Assembly (NCBI RefSeq): GCF_030489605.1
Contig: NZ_JAUKFY010000007.1
Coordinates: forward strand, 1 to 64,000
Reading direction: 5' to 3'
Length of the DNA stretch: 64,000 nucleotides
DNA from: Brevibacillus laterosporus
Lineage (GTDB): Bacteria; Bacillota; Bacilli; Brevibacillales; Brevibacillaceae
Below, one piece after another: positions 8,189 to 16,978 of the stretch. Under the pieces are notes generated by a model. It saw nothing but the letters and a program-made list of their open reading frames with translations, had not been told where the DNA came from and ran no database searches. Position numbers and translations under genes: made by a program. Position 1 is the first letter of the stretch; each line of letters opens with the position of its first letter.

Positions 8189-9445
8189 TTACGTTAAGAA
8201 TACATTTGCATCAACATTTTCCGGGAATGCTTCCAATGGGCTGACCATTGCCATCGCCATTTTGGAGTGGAATAATTCTTTAGCCACTGCCAGAACAGAT
8301 TCCTGACTTACATGATCTACCTTCGCAATAATTTCATCTAGTGTAAGGTGTCTGCCATGTAGCAGCTCATTTTTACCCAAGCGGTTCATGCGGCTGCTAG
8401 TGCTTTCTAGGCTTAGCATCAAACTACCTTTAAGCTGTTCTTTTCCTTTGTTTAATTCTTTTTCTGTAATTCCATTTGTGCGAACATCATGAAGAACATT
8501 AGACACTATGTCAAATACTTTTCCTACATGCTCTGGTGCTGTTCCCGTATAAATATTGAAGGTACCAGATTCCTTATAGGAAGAGTGATAAGAATAAACA
8601 GAGTAAGCTAGACCGCGTTCTTCTCGGATTTCTTGAAACAGACGAGAGCTCATGCTGCCACCCAAAATATTATTTAAAATAATTAAGGAATAAACATTGT
8701 CATGCCCCACAGCATAACCAGGCATAGACAGGCATAAATGAGCCTGCTCGGTCTGCTTTTGATGTACGATGCTTTGACCTGTAAAGGTTGGTGTAGCGAT
8801 ATCCATTGTTTTTCCTGCACGCTGGTACGTCGAAAATAATGATTGCACCAATGTGATCAACTCATCGTCAAAGTTACCTGCGACTGTAATCACCGTGTTC
8901 TCTGGTAAGTAGCGTTGTTCGATATATGTCAACAAGTCCTCGCGTTTCATGCCTTTTAGTACGTCTTCTTTTCCCAGTATCGTGTAGCCTAGCGAATGAT
9001 CGGCATAGGAAGCACGTGCAATCAGATCATGCACCAAATCATCTGGTGTATCCTCATACATACTGATTTCTTCTAGCACTACGTTCTTCTCTTTCTCTAG
9101 CTCCTCTGCATCAAACACAGAATTAAAGTACATATCAGATAAAATATTGAGAGCAAGCGGTGCGTGACGATCAAGTACACGTGCATAATAGCAAGTGTAT
9201 TCTTTGGATGTAAAGGCGTTTACGTTCCCACCAATTACATCAAACGCTTCCGCTATTTCTTTTGCACTGCGAGTTGTAGTACCTTTAAAAAACATGTGCT
9301 CCAAGAAATGTGAAATTCCGTTATTTTGCTCATTCTCATATTTTGAACCCGTTCCTACCCAAATCCCTAAAGCAACGGATCGAACACTAGCTATTTTTTC
9401 GGTAACAATCCGGACACCATTTGCACACGTATATGTTTGAATCAA
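8189..9445 (-). CDS. mlpA: M16 family zinc peptidase MlpA (processing-peptidase like)
   Basis: A 418-aa insulinase/M16 peptidase. The inverted zinc motif HFLEH is intact at 46-50 and the third ligand region EEISMYEDTPDD follows at about 120-130. The C-terminal M16 domain carries the RGLAYSVYSYHSSY segment typical of the group. The TTG at 9445 has AGGGGG upstream and no ATG fits. In B. subtilis (YmxG/MlpA) it lies between ylxY and ymxH, as here. Its substrates are not firmly established, and the protein has no signal peptide, so it is cytoplasmic. Confidence 0.92.
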   Translation of the reverse strand: MIQTYTCANGVRIVTEKIASVRSVALGIWVGTGSKYENEQNNGISHFLEHMFFKGTTTRSAKEIAEAFDVIGGNVNAFTSKEYTCYYARVLDRHAPLALNILSDMYFNSVFDAEELEKEKNVVLEEISMYEDTPDDLVHDLIARASYADHSLGYTILGKEDVLKGMKREDLLTYIEQRYLPENTVITVAGNFDDELITLVQSLFSTYQRAGKTMDIATPTFTGQSIVHQKQTEQAHLCLSMPGYAVGHDNVYSLIILNNILGGSMSSRLFQEIREERGLAYSVYSYHSSYKESGTFNIYTGTAPEHVGKVFDIVSNVLHDVRTNGITEKELNKGKEQLKGSLMLSLESTSSRMNRLGKNELLHGRHLTLDEIIAKVDHVSQESVLAVAKELFHSKMAMAMVSPLEAFPENVDANVFLT

Positions 9446-9490
9446 ATCTGATCCCCCTCTATCAATCTGCTATCTCTGGCTTATGCCACA

Positions 9491-9520
9491 CAGGGAAGCG
9501 ATCATAAAGTCGCTTCCCTG
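9491..9520 (-). other. Perfect 11-bp hairpin between ylxY and mlpA
   Basis: CAGGGAAGCGA/TCGCTTCCCTG with an 8-nt loop. Neither strand has a T-run after it, so it is a poor intrinsic terminator. It may be an RNA-stability or processing element in the 170-nt ylxY-mlpA gap. The rest of this gap shows no gene. Confidence 0.6.
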
Positions 9521-9615
9521 TTATACATGTTACTGATAAGCGTTTCGCTTTCAATAGAAAATAACATGTCTTACTATAGCAAAAAATAGCGTCCGGTACA
9601 ATATTCCATAAGCTT

Positions 9616-10596
9616 CTACGGCAATCGTCGACTAGAGATTACCTCGGAAACCGTCGTTGGTTTCAATCCTTTTTTCTCAGCTAGTGTCAGCATTTGATCT
9701 AGTCCTTTAGATGAGGAATCAGTTGGGTGCATCAGTATGAGTACCCCTTTATCCAGCTTCTTGCGAATGCGCTCTACCATCGCTCCTACCGGCGGGTTTT
9801 TCCAATCAACTGTATCTGCTGTCCAGAGAATGGTCTTCATTTGGTAATCCTTGTGTGCAATTTCTACCACCCGTTGATTAAAGGAACCAGACGGCGGAGC
9901 AAATAGAGAGGGCTTTAATCCGATTGTCTTAGAAATAATATCTTGTGTTTTGCTAATCTCTTGGCGAATACGGGCCTCTCCCAGCTTGCTCATATCTGGA
10001 TGGGAATAGGCATGGTTGCCTATTTCATGACCTCTGTCATAAATTTTTTTCGCTAGCTCAGGATTTCGTTTGACCCAAGATCCATCTAGAAAAAAGGTAG
10101 TTTTTACTTTATGCCGATCCAATGTAGCAAGAATTTTATCCAGGTATTCATTCCCCCAGGCTACATTTATCATGAAGCACACTGCCTCTTTTTTGGGATT
10201 CCCTCTATAAATAGGATGAGCCCCTAGCTGTTCTACCTGTACCTTTGGCATCTGCTCTTTATAAACAATTGAACTTTCATCCTGCTTTCCTGTTTTCTTC
10301 ATTTGAGCAATTGTTGCATTAACATCAATCACTCGTCCGTTATATCCTGGTATCGCTTTCCAGACAGGGTCAAGATATGCGTCTTGTGGTGCTTCCTCGC
10401 GCTCTTTTTGCCATTGCTCTATCTTTTCTCTATATGGCTCCTCAATGGCAATCTGACCTTGCACAGGAGTAACGCCAACTTTTAGTTGTGTAACATATGT
10501 GTTAATTGGAGAAGAGGTTACTAATCCAAACAGTAACGCTCCACAAACAGTTGCTACCGTCATATATTTTCTTGTCTTTTTAGAATGCTGTTTCAC
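9616..10596 (-). CDS. ylxY: YlxY-type polysaccharide deacetylase family protein
   Basis: A 326-aa NodB-fold protein with one N-terminal membrane segment (about 11-29), so probably membrane-anchored and extracytoplasmic. NodB motif 2 is present as HAYSH (195-199), with TFFLDGSW (167-174), FAPPSG (232-237) and LMHP (288-291). Motif 1, normally TFDDG, reads INVAWGNEY (143-151), so the catalytic and metal-binding Asp pair is absent. GTG at 10596 is chosen because AAAGGTGAT lies 7 nt upstream; the frame is open 38 codons further but without a better start. Synteny (pnp-ylxY-mlpA) matches B. subtilis YlxY (about 319 aa). Activity as a deacetylase is doubtful. Confidence 0.9.
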   Translation of the reverse strand: MKQHSKKTRKYMTVATVCGALLFGLVTSSPINTYVTQLKVGVTPVQGQIAIEEPYREKIEQWQKEREEAPQDAYLDPVWKAIPGYNGRVIDVNATIAQMKKTGKQDESSIVYKEQMPKVQVEQLGAHPIYRGNPKKEAVCFMINVAWGNEYLDKILATLDRHKVKTTFFLDGSWVKRNPELAKKIYDRGHEIGNHAYSHPDMSKLGEARIRQEISKTQDIISKTIGLKPSLFAPPSGSFNQRVVEIAHKDYQMKTILWTADTVDWKNPPVGAMVERIRKKLDKGVLILMHPTDSSSKGLDQMLTLAEKKGLKPTTVSEVISSRRLP

Positions 10597-10688
10597 GGTT
10601 TCATCACCTTTGCTTTTATCTATCGAGCTCTTACTCTTATTCTCTATCCTCTTTGTCCAATCTATGTAGAGAAAATGCTCGATAGAAG

Positions 10689-10738
10689 CAAAAAAAGCTT
10701 GCACCCACATAGTTTCCCATGATCGGCAAAGCTTTTTG
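10689..10738 (-). terminator. Terminator after pnp
   Basis: Minus-strand arms AAAAAGCTTTGC and GCAAGCTTTTT pair with one bulged T around a 23-nt loop and run into TTTTTTTG. It lies 9 nt after the pnp stop. Confidence 0.7.
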
Positions 10739-10746
10739 GCTATCTA

Positions 10747-12867
10747 TTATTCAGTTGCTTGCGGTGCAGCCTGCGCTTGTTCTTTCAAAACAGCTTTTCG
10801 AGAAATATTAACGCGGCCTTGGTCATCAATCTCGGTGACTTTAACCAGGATTTTATCCCCTACAGAAACTACATCTTCCGTTTTAGCAACACGCTCTTCC
10901 GCTAGTTGTGAAATGTGGCAAAGTCCTTCTTTACCTGCAAACAACTCGATGAAAGCCCCGTATTTTTCAACACGTTTAACAGTTCCCAAGTAAGTTTGAC
11001 CCACTTCTACTTCGCGTACCAAATCCTCGATGATTTGTTTTGCACGTAGGTTCGCATCTGCATCCGTAGAGGCGATAAAGATACGACCGTCTTGCTCAAT
11101 ATCAATTTTAACGCCTGTCTCTTCGATGATCTTATTGATAACCCGACCCTGTGGCCCAATCACATCGCGAATTTTTTCCGGGTTAATTGACATTGTCATG
11201 ATCTTAGGTGCATAAGGAGACAAGTGGTCGCGCGGAGCATTGATTGTAGCTAGCATGCTCTCCAAAATATGCATTCTGCCTTCCTTCGCTTGCGTTAATG
11301 CTTGTTCCAGGATTTCCCGATTGATACCTTCAATCTTGATATCCATTTGAAGAGCTGTAACCCCTTCAGCGGTACCTGCTACCTTAAAGTCCATATCTCC
11401 CAGGTGATCTTCCATACCCTGAATGTCTGTTAGGATGGAGAAATGTTCACCATCTGTATCCATGATCAAGCCCATTGCGATGCCGGCAACTGGTGCTTTA
11501 ATTGGTACCCCTGCATCCATCAGAGCAAGAACACTGCCACAGATAGACGCTTGAGAAGTAGAACCATTCGATTCAATTACCTCTGATACTAGGCGAATTG
11601 TGTAAGGGAATTCTGCTTCACTAGGGATGATTGGTTCAATTGCTCTTTCACCCAATGCACCGTGACCGATTTCACGACGACCTGGGGGACGAAGCGGACG
11701 TGCTTCCCCTACGCTGTAAGGAGGGAAATTATAGTGATGCATGAAGCGTTTTGTTTCTTCAAGACCAAGTCCATCCAAAATTTGTACATCACCAAGAGCT
11801 CCCAATGTACAAACGCTTAATGCTTGTGTTTGACCGCGAGTAAATAAACCTGAACCGTGTGTTCTTGGCAAAATGCCCACTTCGCTCGACAATGGACGAA
11901 TTTCAGTCAGTGCACGACCGTCCGGGCGAATTTTTTCATGCGTAATGAGACGGCGAACTTCCTCTTTCACCATGTTGTAGAGAATTTCGCTAATTTCTGC
12001 CTCGCGTTCTGGATACACTTCAGCAAAATGTGCTTGCGTCTCTTCTTTAACAGCGTCAATCGCTTCTGCACGGGCATGTTTCTCTTCAACACGGACTGCT
12101 TCACGTATTTTAGCATCAGCAAAAGCACGCACAGCTTGATCTACTTCCTCGTCTACGCTATGCAAGACAACTTCCATTTTTGGTTTACCAATTTCAGCTA
12201 CGATGTCATTTTGGAAAGCAACAATTTTCTTGATGTAATCGTGACCATACATGATCGCTTCTAGCATGATTTCTTCCGGTACTTCTTTTGCACCAGCCTC
12301 TACCATGTTAATAGCGTCCATCGTACCTGCCACCACTAGATGGATATCACTTTTTTCCTGCTCAGCAATCGTAGGGTTGATAATAAATTTACCGTCAATA
12401 CGACCTACAATAACACCAGCAATCGGACCATTAAATGGGATTTCAGATGTACTCAATGCAGCAGAAGTACCAATCATTGCTGCGATTTCGGTTGAGCAAT
12501 CCTGATCAACGGAAAGAACTGTATTTACTACTTGTACATCATTGCGGAAGCCTTCCAAGAATAGAGGGCGAATTGGGCGGTCAATTAATCGGCTCGCCAA
12601 AATAGCTCTCTCGCTTGGGCGACCTTCTCGCTTAATAAATCCACCTGGAATTTTACCTACTGCATATAAGCGTTCTTCATAGTTTACCGTTAATGGAAAG
12701 AAATCCAAGTCTTTTGGTTCTTTAGAAACGGTAACCGCAGATAGAATGGTGGTGTCTCCGTAACGCACTAAGACCGAACCCTGTGCCTGCTTTGCAACTT
12801 TTCCAAACTCAAGCGTAAGTTTTCGGCCTGCTAAATCAAAGTCAAAAGTACGATATTGTTGCTCCAT
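10747..12867 (-). CDS. pnp: Polyribonucleotide nucleotidyltransferase (PNPase)
   Basis: A 706-aa phosphorolytic 3'-5' exoribonuclease and degradosome component. Two RNase PH domains (about 1-220 and 310-540) flank an alpha-helical linker. A KH domain with the loop VIGPQGRVI (about 555-615) and an S1 domain ([15 protein letters not shown], about 622-690) follow. Length matches B. subtilis PnpA (about 705). The ATG at 12867 has AAGGAGG at a rather long spacing of about 12 nt. It lies downstream of rpsO with a hairpin between, the order conserved from E. coli to Bacillus. Transcription probably reads through partly from rpsO. Confidence 0.97.
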   Translation of the reverse strand: MEQQYRTFDFDLAGRKLTLEFGKVAKQAQGSVLVRYGDTTILSAVTVSKEPKDLDFFPLTVNYEERLYAVGKIPGGFIKREGRPSERAILASRLIDRPIRPLFLEGFRNDVQVVNTVLSVDQDCSTEIAAMIGTSAALSTSEIPFNGPIAGVIVGRIDGKFIINPTIAEQEKSDIHLVVAGTMDAINMVEAGAKEVPEEIMLEAIMYGHDYIKKIVAFQNDIVAEIGKPKMEVVLHSVDEEVDQAVRAFADAKIREAVRVEEKHARAEAIDAVKEETQAHFAEVYPEREAEISEILYNMVKEEVRRLITHEKIRPDGRALTEIRPLSSEVGILPRTHGSGLFTRGQTQALSVCTLGALGDVQILDGLGLEETKRFMHHYNFPPYSVGEARPLRPPGRREIGHGALGERAIEPIIPSEAEFPYTIRLVSEVIESNGSTSQASICGSVLALMDAGVPIKAPVAGIAMGLIMDTDGEHFSILTDIQGMEDHLGDMDFKVAGTAEGVTALQMDIKIEGINREILEQALTQAKEGRMHILESMLATINAPRDHLSPYAPKIMTMSINPEKIRDVIGPQGRVINKIIEETGVKIDIEQDGRIFIASTDADANLRAKQIIEDLVREVEVGQTYLGTVKRVEKYGAFIELFAGKEGLCHISQLAEERVAKTEDVVSVGDKILVKVTEIDDQGRVNISRKAVLKEQAQAAPQATE

Positions 12868-12965
12868 TCTTTTAGCAGTCCTCCTTAATTAGACCATTGT
12901 CTAACATGATTCTTTTCTATCTCTATGTATTATTTCCTGCTGTGGCAGAAATAAAATAGATATCA

Positions 12966-12998
12966 TAATAGAAAAAGCGGGAATTCACCCGCTTTTTC
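12966..12998 (-). terminator. Terminator/processing hairpin between rpsO and pnp
   Basis: Perfect 11-bp stem GAAAAAGCGGG/CCCGCTTTTTC over a 6-nt loop, with CTATTATG after it on the minus strand. It lies 12 nt after rpsO and 99 nt before pnp. The stem's own T-run gives terminator character. Read-through into pnp is likely as no separate pnp promoter is obvious. Confidence 0.75.
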
Positions 12999-13009
12999 AG
13001 ACGTGCCGA

Positions 13010-13279
13010 TTAACGGCGAAGACCAAGTTTGTCAACCAATGTACGATAACGAGCAACGTCGCTGTCTTTTAGGTAACCTAAAAGGTTACGGCGTTGACCT
13101 ACCATTTTCAACAGACCACGACGGCTGTGGTGATCTTTCTTATGAATGCGTAGGTGTTCGTTAAGATTGTTGATGTTTTCCGTAAGAATTGCGATTTGAA
13201 CCTCAGGAGATCCAGTATCGTTATCATGTGTACGGAATTCATTGATCAATTGAGTTTTACGCTCTTGAGTAAGTGCCAT
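13010..13279 (-). CDS. rpsO: 30S ribosomal protein S15
   Basis: An 89-aa S15, an early 16S rRNA central-domain binder. Typical features are [14 protein letters not shown] at the start, [35 protein letters not shown] and [12 protein letters not shown] at the end. The length is exactly that of the family. The ATG at 13279 has GGAGGTGAG upstream. It has its own promoter and a structured leader that probably serves S15 autoregulation. Confidence 0.98.
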   Translation of the reverse strand: MALTQERKTQLINEFRTHDNDTGSPEVQIAILTENINNLNEHLRIHKKDHHSRRGLLKMVGQRRNLLGYLKDSDVARYRTLVDKLGLRR

Positions 13280-13291
13280 TCGTACTCACCT

Positions 13292-13370
13292 CCATTAAAT
13301 TTCCCACTAGCTGAGCATGCCGTCGGTGAGAATCGGACAGCCAAGCTAAAGGGGCGTTCTGCTTAGAACA
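13292..13370 (-). promoter_or_regulatory. Structured rpsO leader, probable S15 autoregulatory RNA
   Basis: The roughly 90-nt leader between promoter and rpsO can fold into a hairpin GTTCT/AGAAC (13369-13356). A second element is closed by CCC/GGG and TAGCT/AGCTA (13354-13344 with 13312-13303) and encloses GCTGTC/GACGGC (13341-13336 with 13324-13319). Several Bacilli use rpsO leaders that mimic the 16S rRNA site of S15 to repress translation. Identity with those motifs is inference. Confidence 0.55.
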
Positions 13371-13376
13371 GTACAG

Positions 13377-13406
13377 ATTATAGCATACTTTTTTTCATAA
13401 AGTAAA
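13377..13406 (-). promoter_or_regulatory. Sigma-A promoter of rpsO-pnp
   Basis: Minus strand TTTACT (13406-13401), 18-nt spacer with an A-rich run, perfect TATAAT (13382-13377). It lies just downstream of the ribF stop and about 100 nt before the rpsO start. Confidence 0.75.
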
Positions 13407-13430
13407 GGAAATCATTCACTTAGTTAGCAA

Positions 13431-14369
13431 TCAAGCCAACTTAGCAAATTTATCCTTAGCAAAATTCACGTCTTGCTGGATTTGGGCGACAAGAGCATCC
13501 ACGCCAGAAAATTTAATTTCATCGCGGATCATGAAGAGTAATTCTACTTCTACATTTTTTCCATAAATCTCATCTTTAAAACCCATGATATGAACTTCCA
13601 GCGATTTTTCACGCTTCTCCAGTTCAAAAGTCGGCTTAATTCCAATATTCATCACACCGTCATAGGTTTGACCGTCCACGGTAATTCGCACGCCGTATAC
13701 ACCATTTTTCCCGATTAAATAAGGCTCGTCCACACCGACATTTGCCGTAGGAAACCCGATGGTTCGACCGCGCTTGTCTCCGTGAATCACTGTTCCCTTT
13801 ACCTTATAAGGGCGTCCTAACAGATGACGGACTTGCTCTACTTCTCCCTGGTGCAGGTATTCCCGAATAATGGTGCTGCTCACCTTTTCGCCTAAACGAT
13901 TTACAGGGCCAATGATGTCTACCGTATATCGGTCCTTGCTTAGTTCTAATAGCGTCTGTGTGGTACCCATTCCCCGATAAGCAAACGTATTGTCAAAGCC
14001 AACCACAATATGCTTGACCTGAAGCGGCAAAATCACTTCTTCTACAAAATCCTCAGGGTAAATAGAGGAGAAGGCAATATCAAATTGCATGACAAAGACA
14101 ATGTCTACTCCCATTTTTTCAAATTGCTCCAGCTTATCATCCAACGGGGTGATGTATTGAGAATAACCACTTCTGCCTAGAACTTCACGTGGATGCGGGT
14201 CAAAGGTCAAGACGCCACTTTTTATTCCGTGTGTCTGGGCATGATCAATCGCTCGCTGAATGACGCGACGATGCCCGATGTGAACACCATCGAAGTATCC
14301 CATGGCGACCGCGCATGGTTGCAATTCGATCTCAGATGAAAGCGGATAGGATAGTCGTATTATGTTCAA
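13431..14369 (-). CDS. ribF: Bifunctional riboflavin kinase / FAD synthetase
   Basis: A 312-aa enzyme that makes FMN and then FAD. The N-terminal adenylyltransferase half has GYFDGVHIGHR (HxGH-type) and TFDPHPREV. The C-terminal kinase half has the signature GRTIGFPTANV and the metal region that follows. A longer upstream frame overlaps truB, but TTG at 14369 with GAGGTGGGGA upstream fits the family length (B. subtilis RibC about 316 aa). It starts 10 nt after the truB stop and is last gene of the rimP-nusA-infB-rbfA-truB operon. Confidence 0.94.
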   Translation of the reverse strand: MNIIRLSYPLSSEIELQPCAVAMGYFDGVHIGHRRVIQRAIDHAQTHGIKSGVLTFDPHPREVLGRSGYSQYITPLDDKLEQFEKMGVDIVFVMQFDIAFSSIYPEDFVEEVILPLQVKHIVVGFDNTFAYRGMGTTQTLLELSKDRYTVDIIGPVNRLGEKVSSTIIREYLHQGEVEQVRHLLGRPYKVKGTVIHGDKRGRTIGFPTANVGVDEPYLIGKNGVYGVRITVDGQTYDGVMNIGIKPTFELEKREKSLEVHIMGFKDEIYGKNVEVELLFMIRDEIKFSGVDALVAQIQQDVNFAKDKFAKLA

Positions 14370-14379
14370 AGTCCCCACC

Positions 14380-15312
14380 TCATGTGCGAAAAACTTTTTC
14401 TGGTTTGGCATATAGACCTCGGTGGCTCTTATATACCTTATGAATGCCAAGTAATTGACCATTACTATACAAACAAATGAGCTTCCCTTCCTCAACCTGA
14501 CAACCTGGCAAGCCTGTTTCCAATCCGTTTCGTACAGCCTTAGCTCTGTCCGCAGTAATTTCATAGCGAGGCAAATAAGATAAGGCTTCTCCGATTGGAA
14601 TCACAAGTTGCTCAATGCTCTTAGAGCCCCGCTCCTGGTTCATGCTGGCTTCCAATTCCTCAAACGTATGGGCATGCTGCATTGTAAATGGTCCGCTTTT
14701 GACACGAACTAACTTGGCCATATGCGCAGGATACCCCAGTTTTTGTCCAAGGTCAACACATAACGTGCGCATATACGTCCCTTTGGAGCAAATACAATAA
14801 AACGACACATCTACATATTCTTCATTAGATTCAATGTGATGGAGCTGTAATTCATAAATAGTAACCTCGCGAGCCTTTCGCTCAATCGTAATTCCTTCAC
14901 GAGCTAAATCATACAGACGCTGTCCATTTACCTTAATAGCAGAGTACATAGGAGGGGTTTGTTCGATTGCGCCAAGCATTCCCTTCATTGCTTCCTCAAC
15001 TCGTTCTCTGGTAATGGTCGCAGCATCCACCTTAGCTGTCTCCAATACCTCACCAGAGGCATCCTCGGTCGTCGTGGTTGAACCAATACGCATGACAACC
15101 TCATAAGCTTTTGGAAGCTCCTGTAAGTACTCCACAATTCGTGTCGCATTATTTATGCAGATAGGTAACACACCTGTCACATCAGGGTCTAGTGTTCCTG
15201 TGTGCCCCACTTTTTTCGTTTGAAAGATGCGACGAATTTTGGCAACACAATCATGTGAAGTCATTCCTGCTGGTTTATGTAAAACGAGAACTCCATGCTG
15301 CTGCTCATTCAT
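14380..15312 (-). CDS. truB: tRNA pseudouridine(55) synthase
   Basis: A 310-aa TruB that isomerises U55 in the T-loop of tRNAs. The catalytic Asp lies in GHTGTLDPDVTGVLP. KPAGMTSHD at the N-terminus and the TPPMYSAIKVNGQRLYDLAREG motif are typical. A C-terminal PUA domain covers about 235-305. ATG at 15312 is chosen over an in-frame TTG 15 nt upstream because GGAG is spaced 8 nt from it. It overlaps the end of nrnA by 8 nt, so translation is probably coupled. Confidence 0.95.
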   Translation of the reverse strand: MNEQQHGVLVLHKPAGMTSHDCVAKIRRIFQTKKVGHTGTLDPDVTGVLPICINNATRIVEYLQELPKAYEVVMRIGSTTTTEDASGEVLETAKVDAATITRERVEEAMKGMLGAIEQTPPMYSAIKVNGQRLYDLAREGITIERKAREVTIYELQLHHIESNEEYVDVSFYCICSKGTYMRTLCVDLGQKLGYPAHMAKLVRVKSGPFTMQHAHTFEELEASMNQERGSKSIEQLVIPIGEALSYLPRYEITADRAKAVRNGLETGLPGCQVEEGKLICLYSNGQLLGIHKVYKSHRGLYAKPEKVFRT

Positions 15313-16303
15313 TTCTTTCCACTCCAAGCACTTGATCTACCAATGTCAAAACGGACTTCTTGGCTTCTTCCAAAGTTACGCCCTTCATCGTGCAACCTGC
15401 TGCGCGGGCATGTCCACCACCGCCGATATTCTTAGCTATCTGAGCTACATCTACCTTCGCTCGTGAACGCAGGCTAATTTTGATAATGCCTTCTTCTACC
15501 TCGGTGAATAATATTCCAACCTCGACGCCTTCAATATTACGTCCGTAGTTTACAATGCCACCTGTATCATCATTGGTTGAATTGGTTTCTAAAAAATCCT
15601 GTTTTGATATCTGCATAGTGGCCACGAGTCCCTCGTTAGTCAGCTCCAGAGATGCTAAAGCACGTTTTAGAATCTGTACATGCTGCAATGTAATGCTCTC
15701 CAGACAACGTTCTGCAATCTCGGCTGAAGAAACTCCATATGTAAGCAGATGGGAGGCGATTTCCATCACGTGCGGTGTCGTATTGGAATATCGGAAACCA
15801 CCTGTATCCGTAAGTAAACCTGCATAGATACATGTAGCAATTTCTTTTGTTAATGAAAAGGAAGAAGCAACACACCAATCATACATAATCTCTGCCGTTG
15901 CAGCAGCATGAGGCAGAAGAATGTTATGCGTACCAAACGCATCATTGGTAGGATGATGGTCAATATTTAGAATTTGTGCATCTGGAGCAAACAAATGAGT
16001 TACTTCTCCCATCCGACTGCTATCCGCCGCGTCTACAGCGATAACGCAGGTGAATTTCTCATCCACAGTTTGTTCCGATAGGTTGATGATGTGGTTGAAG
16101 CGCGGCAAAAAGGAGAACATATCAGGTGTAGACCCTTGGTTTACAATCACATAGCTTTTCCCCATCTGTTCTAACAACAAAGCCATAGCCAGTGCAGAGC
16201 CCGTCGTATCACCATCAGGATTTACGTGGGAAATAATTAAGAAACGCTCGTTTTCACGAACAAAACGAGCGGCATCTAAGAAAACAGTTTGGTCGATGTT
16301 CAT
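15305..16303 (-). CDS. nrnA: Bifunctional oligoribonuclease / pAp phosphatase NrnA
   Basis: A 332-aa DHH/DHHA1 phosphoesterase. It degrades short oligoribonucleotides and dephosphorylates 3'-phosphoadenosine 5'-phosphate. Motifs are HVNPDGDTTGSA (motif I), VDAADSSRMG (II), IDHHPTND (III) and a C-terminal GGGGHARAAG of DHHA1. The ATG at 16303 has AAGGAGAGAAATAGG upstream, the site lying in the end of rbfA with a 1-nt gap between the genes. The frame is open further upstream without a better start. Its place between rbfA and truB is normal for many Firmicutes. Confidence 0.94.
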   Translation of the reverse strand: MNIDQTVFLDAARFVRENERFLIISHVNPDGDTTGSALAMALLLEQMGKSYVIVNQGSTPDMFSFLPRFNHIINLSEQTVDEKFTCVIAVDAADSSRMGEVTHLFAPDAQILNIDHHPTNDAFGTHNILLPHAAATAEIMYDWCVASSFSLTKEIATCIYAGLLTDTGGFRYSNTTPHVMEIASHLLTYGVSSAEIAERCLESITLQHVQILKRALASLELTNEGLVATMQISKQDFLETNSTNDDTGGIVNYGRNIEGVEVGILFTEVEEGIIKISLRSRAKVDVAQIAKNIGGGGHARAAGCTMKGVTLEEAKKSVLTLVDQVLGVERNE

Positions 16304-16304
16304 C

Positions 16305-16667
16305 CTATTTCTCTCCTTCATTTGGGGAGATTTCACGCAAAAGGTTATCGATTTTATTTCCGTAATCAATGGAAGCATCCAGTTTGAATAGAAGCTCAGG
16401 CACATGTCTTAATTTGATACGGCGCCCCACTTCTGTGCGTAGAAAGCCTTTTGCTTTTTGCAAGCCTTTCAGCGATTCTTCACGTTTGCTCTCATCTCCG
16501 AAAACGCTAATATACACTTTTGCTTGTTGAAGGTCACTAGTTACTTCCACATCTGTTACTGTTACAAAACCGATGCGTGGATCTTTCATTTCACGTTGCA
16601 ACAGAATGCTCAATTCTTTTTTGATCTCTTCACTTACGCGACTCATCCGGGTTTTATTCATACTCAT
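16305..16667 (-). CDS. rbfA: Ribosome-binding factor A
   Basis: A 120-aa type-II KH-fold protein that helps mature the 5' end of 16S rRNA and the 30S subunit, notably in the cold. Signatures: [42 protein letters not shown] and [25 protein letters not shown] at 16667 is preferred over a GTG three codons upstream that overlaps the GGAGGTG ribosome-binding site. Confidence 0.96.
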   Translation of the reverse strand: MSMNKTRMSRVSEEIKKELSILLQREMKDPRIGFVTVTDVEVTSDLQQAKVYISVFGDESKREESLKGLQKAKGFLRTEVGRRIKLRHVPELLFKLDASIDYGNKIDNLLREISPNEGEK

Positions 16668-16696
16668 TTTGTTCACCTCCGAACGTAAATCGTACC

Positions 16697-16978
16697 TTAG
16701 TCGTAGTATTCCGTATCCGCACGAATTAACTCTACGTCGGAAAATGTTTCTACAAACCGCACGATGGTGGTAATTTCTTTTTGCAAAAAGGAGTATTCAT
16801 TGGCAACGGCAGCTACCTCAAGTAAGGTACGCTGCCATTGCTCGTGAAAATCTATTTCAGCAATTGATACATTGTACTTATTTCGAATTTGACTCATGAC
16901 GCTTTTTATAATCGAACGTTTTTCCTTAAGAGAACTCGTATAGGGCATAAACAATTCTAACTGCGTCACTGCTACCAT
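16697..16978 (-). CDS. ylxP: DUF503 family protein YlxP
   Basis: A 93-aa DUF503 protein (YlxP). The family is conserved between infB and rbfA in Firmicutes and has been linked to ribosome function, but its molecular role is not settled. The pattern [33 protein letters not shown] is typical. The ATG shares one base with the infB stop (TAATG), so the two are translationally coupled. Confidence 0.92.
   Translation of the reverse strand: MVAVTQLELFMPYTSSLKEKRSIIKSVMSQIRNKYNVSIAEIDFHEQWQRTLLEVAAVANEYSFLQKEITTIVRFVETFSDVELIRADTEYYD

Noticed and set aside
9491-9520. 11-bp hairpin as an intrinsic terminator after ylxY
   Set aside because: The stem is strong but neither strand has a T-run after it, so it is listed only as a hairpin.
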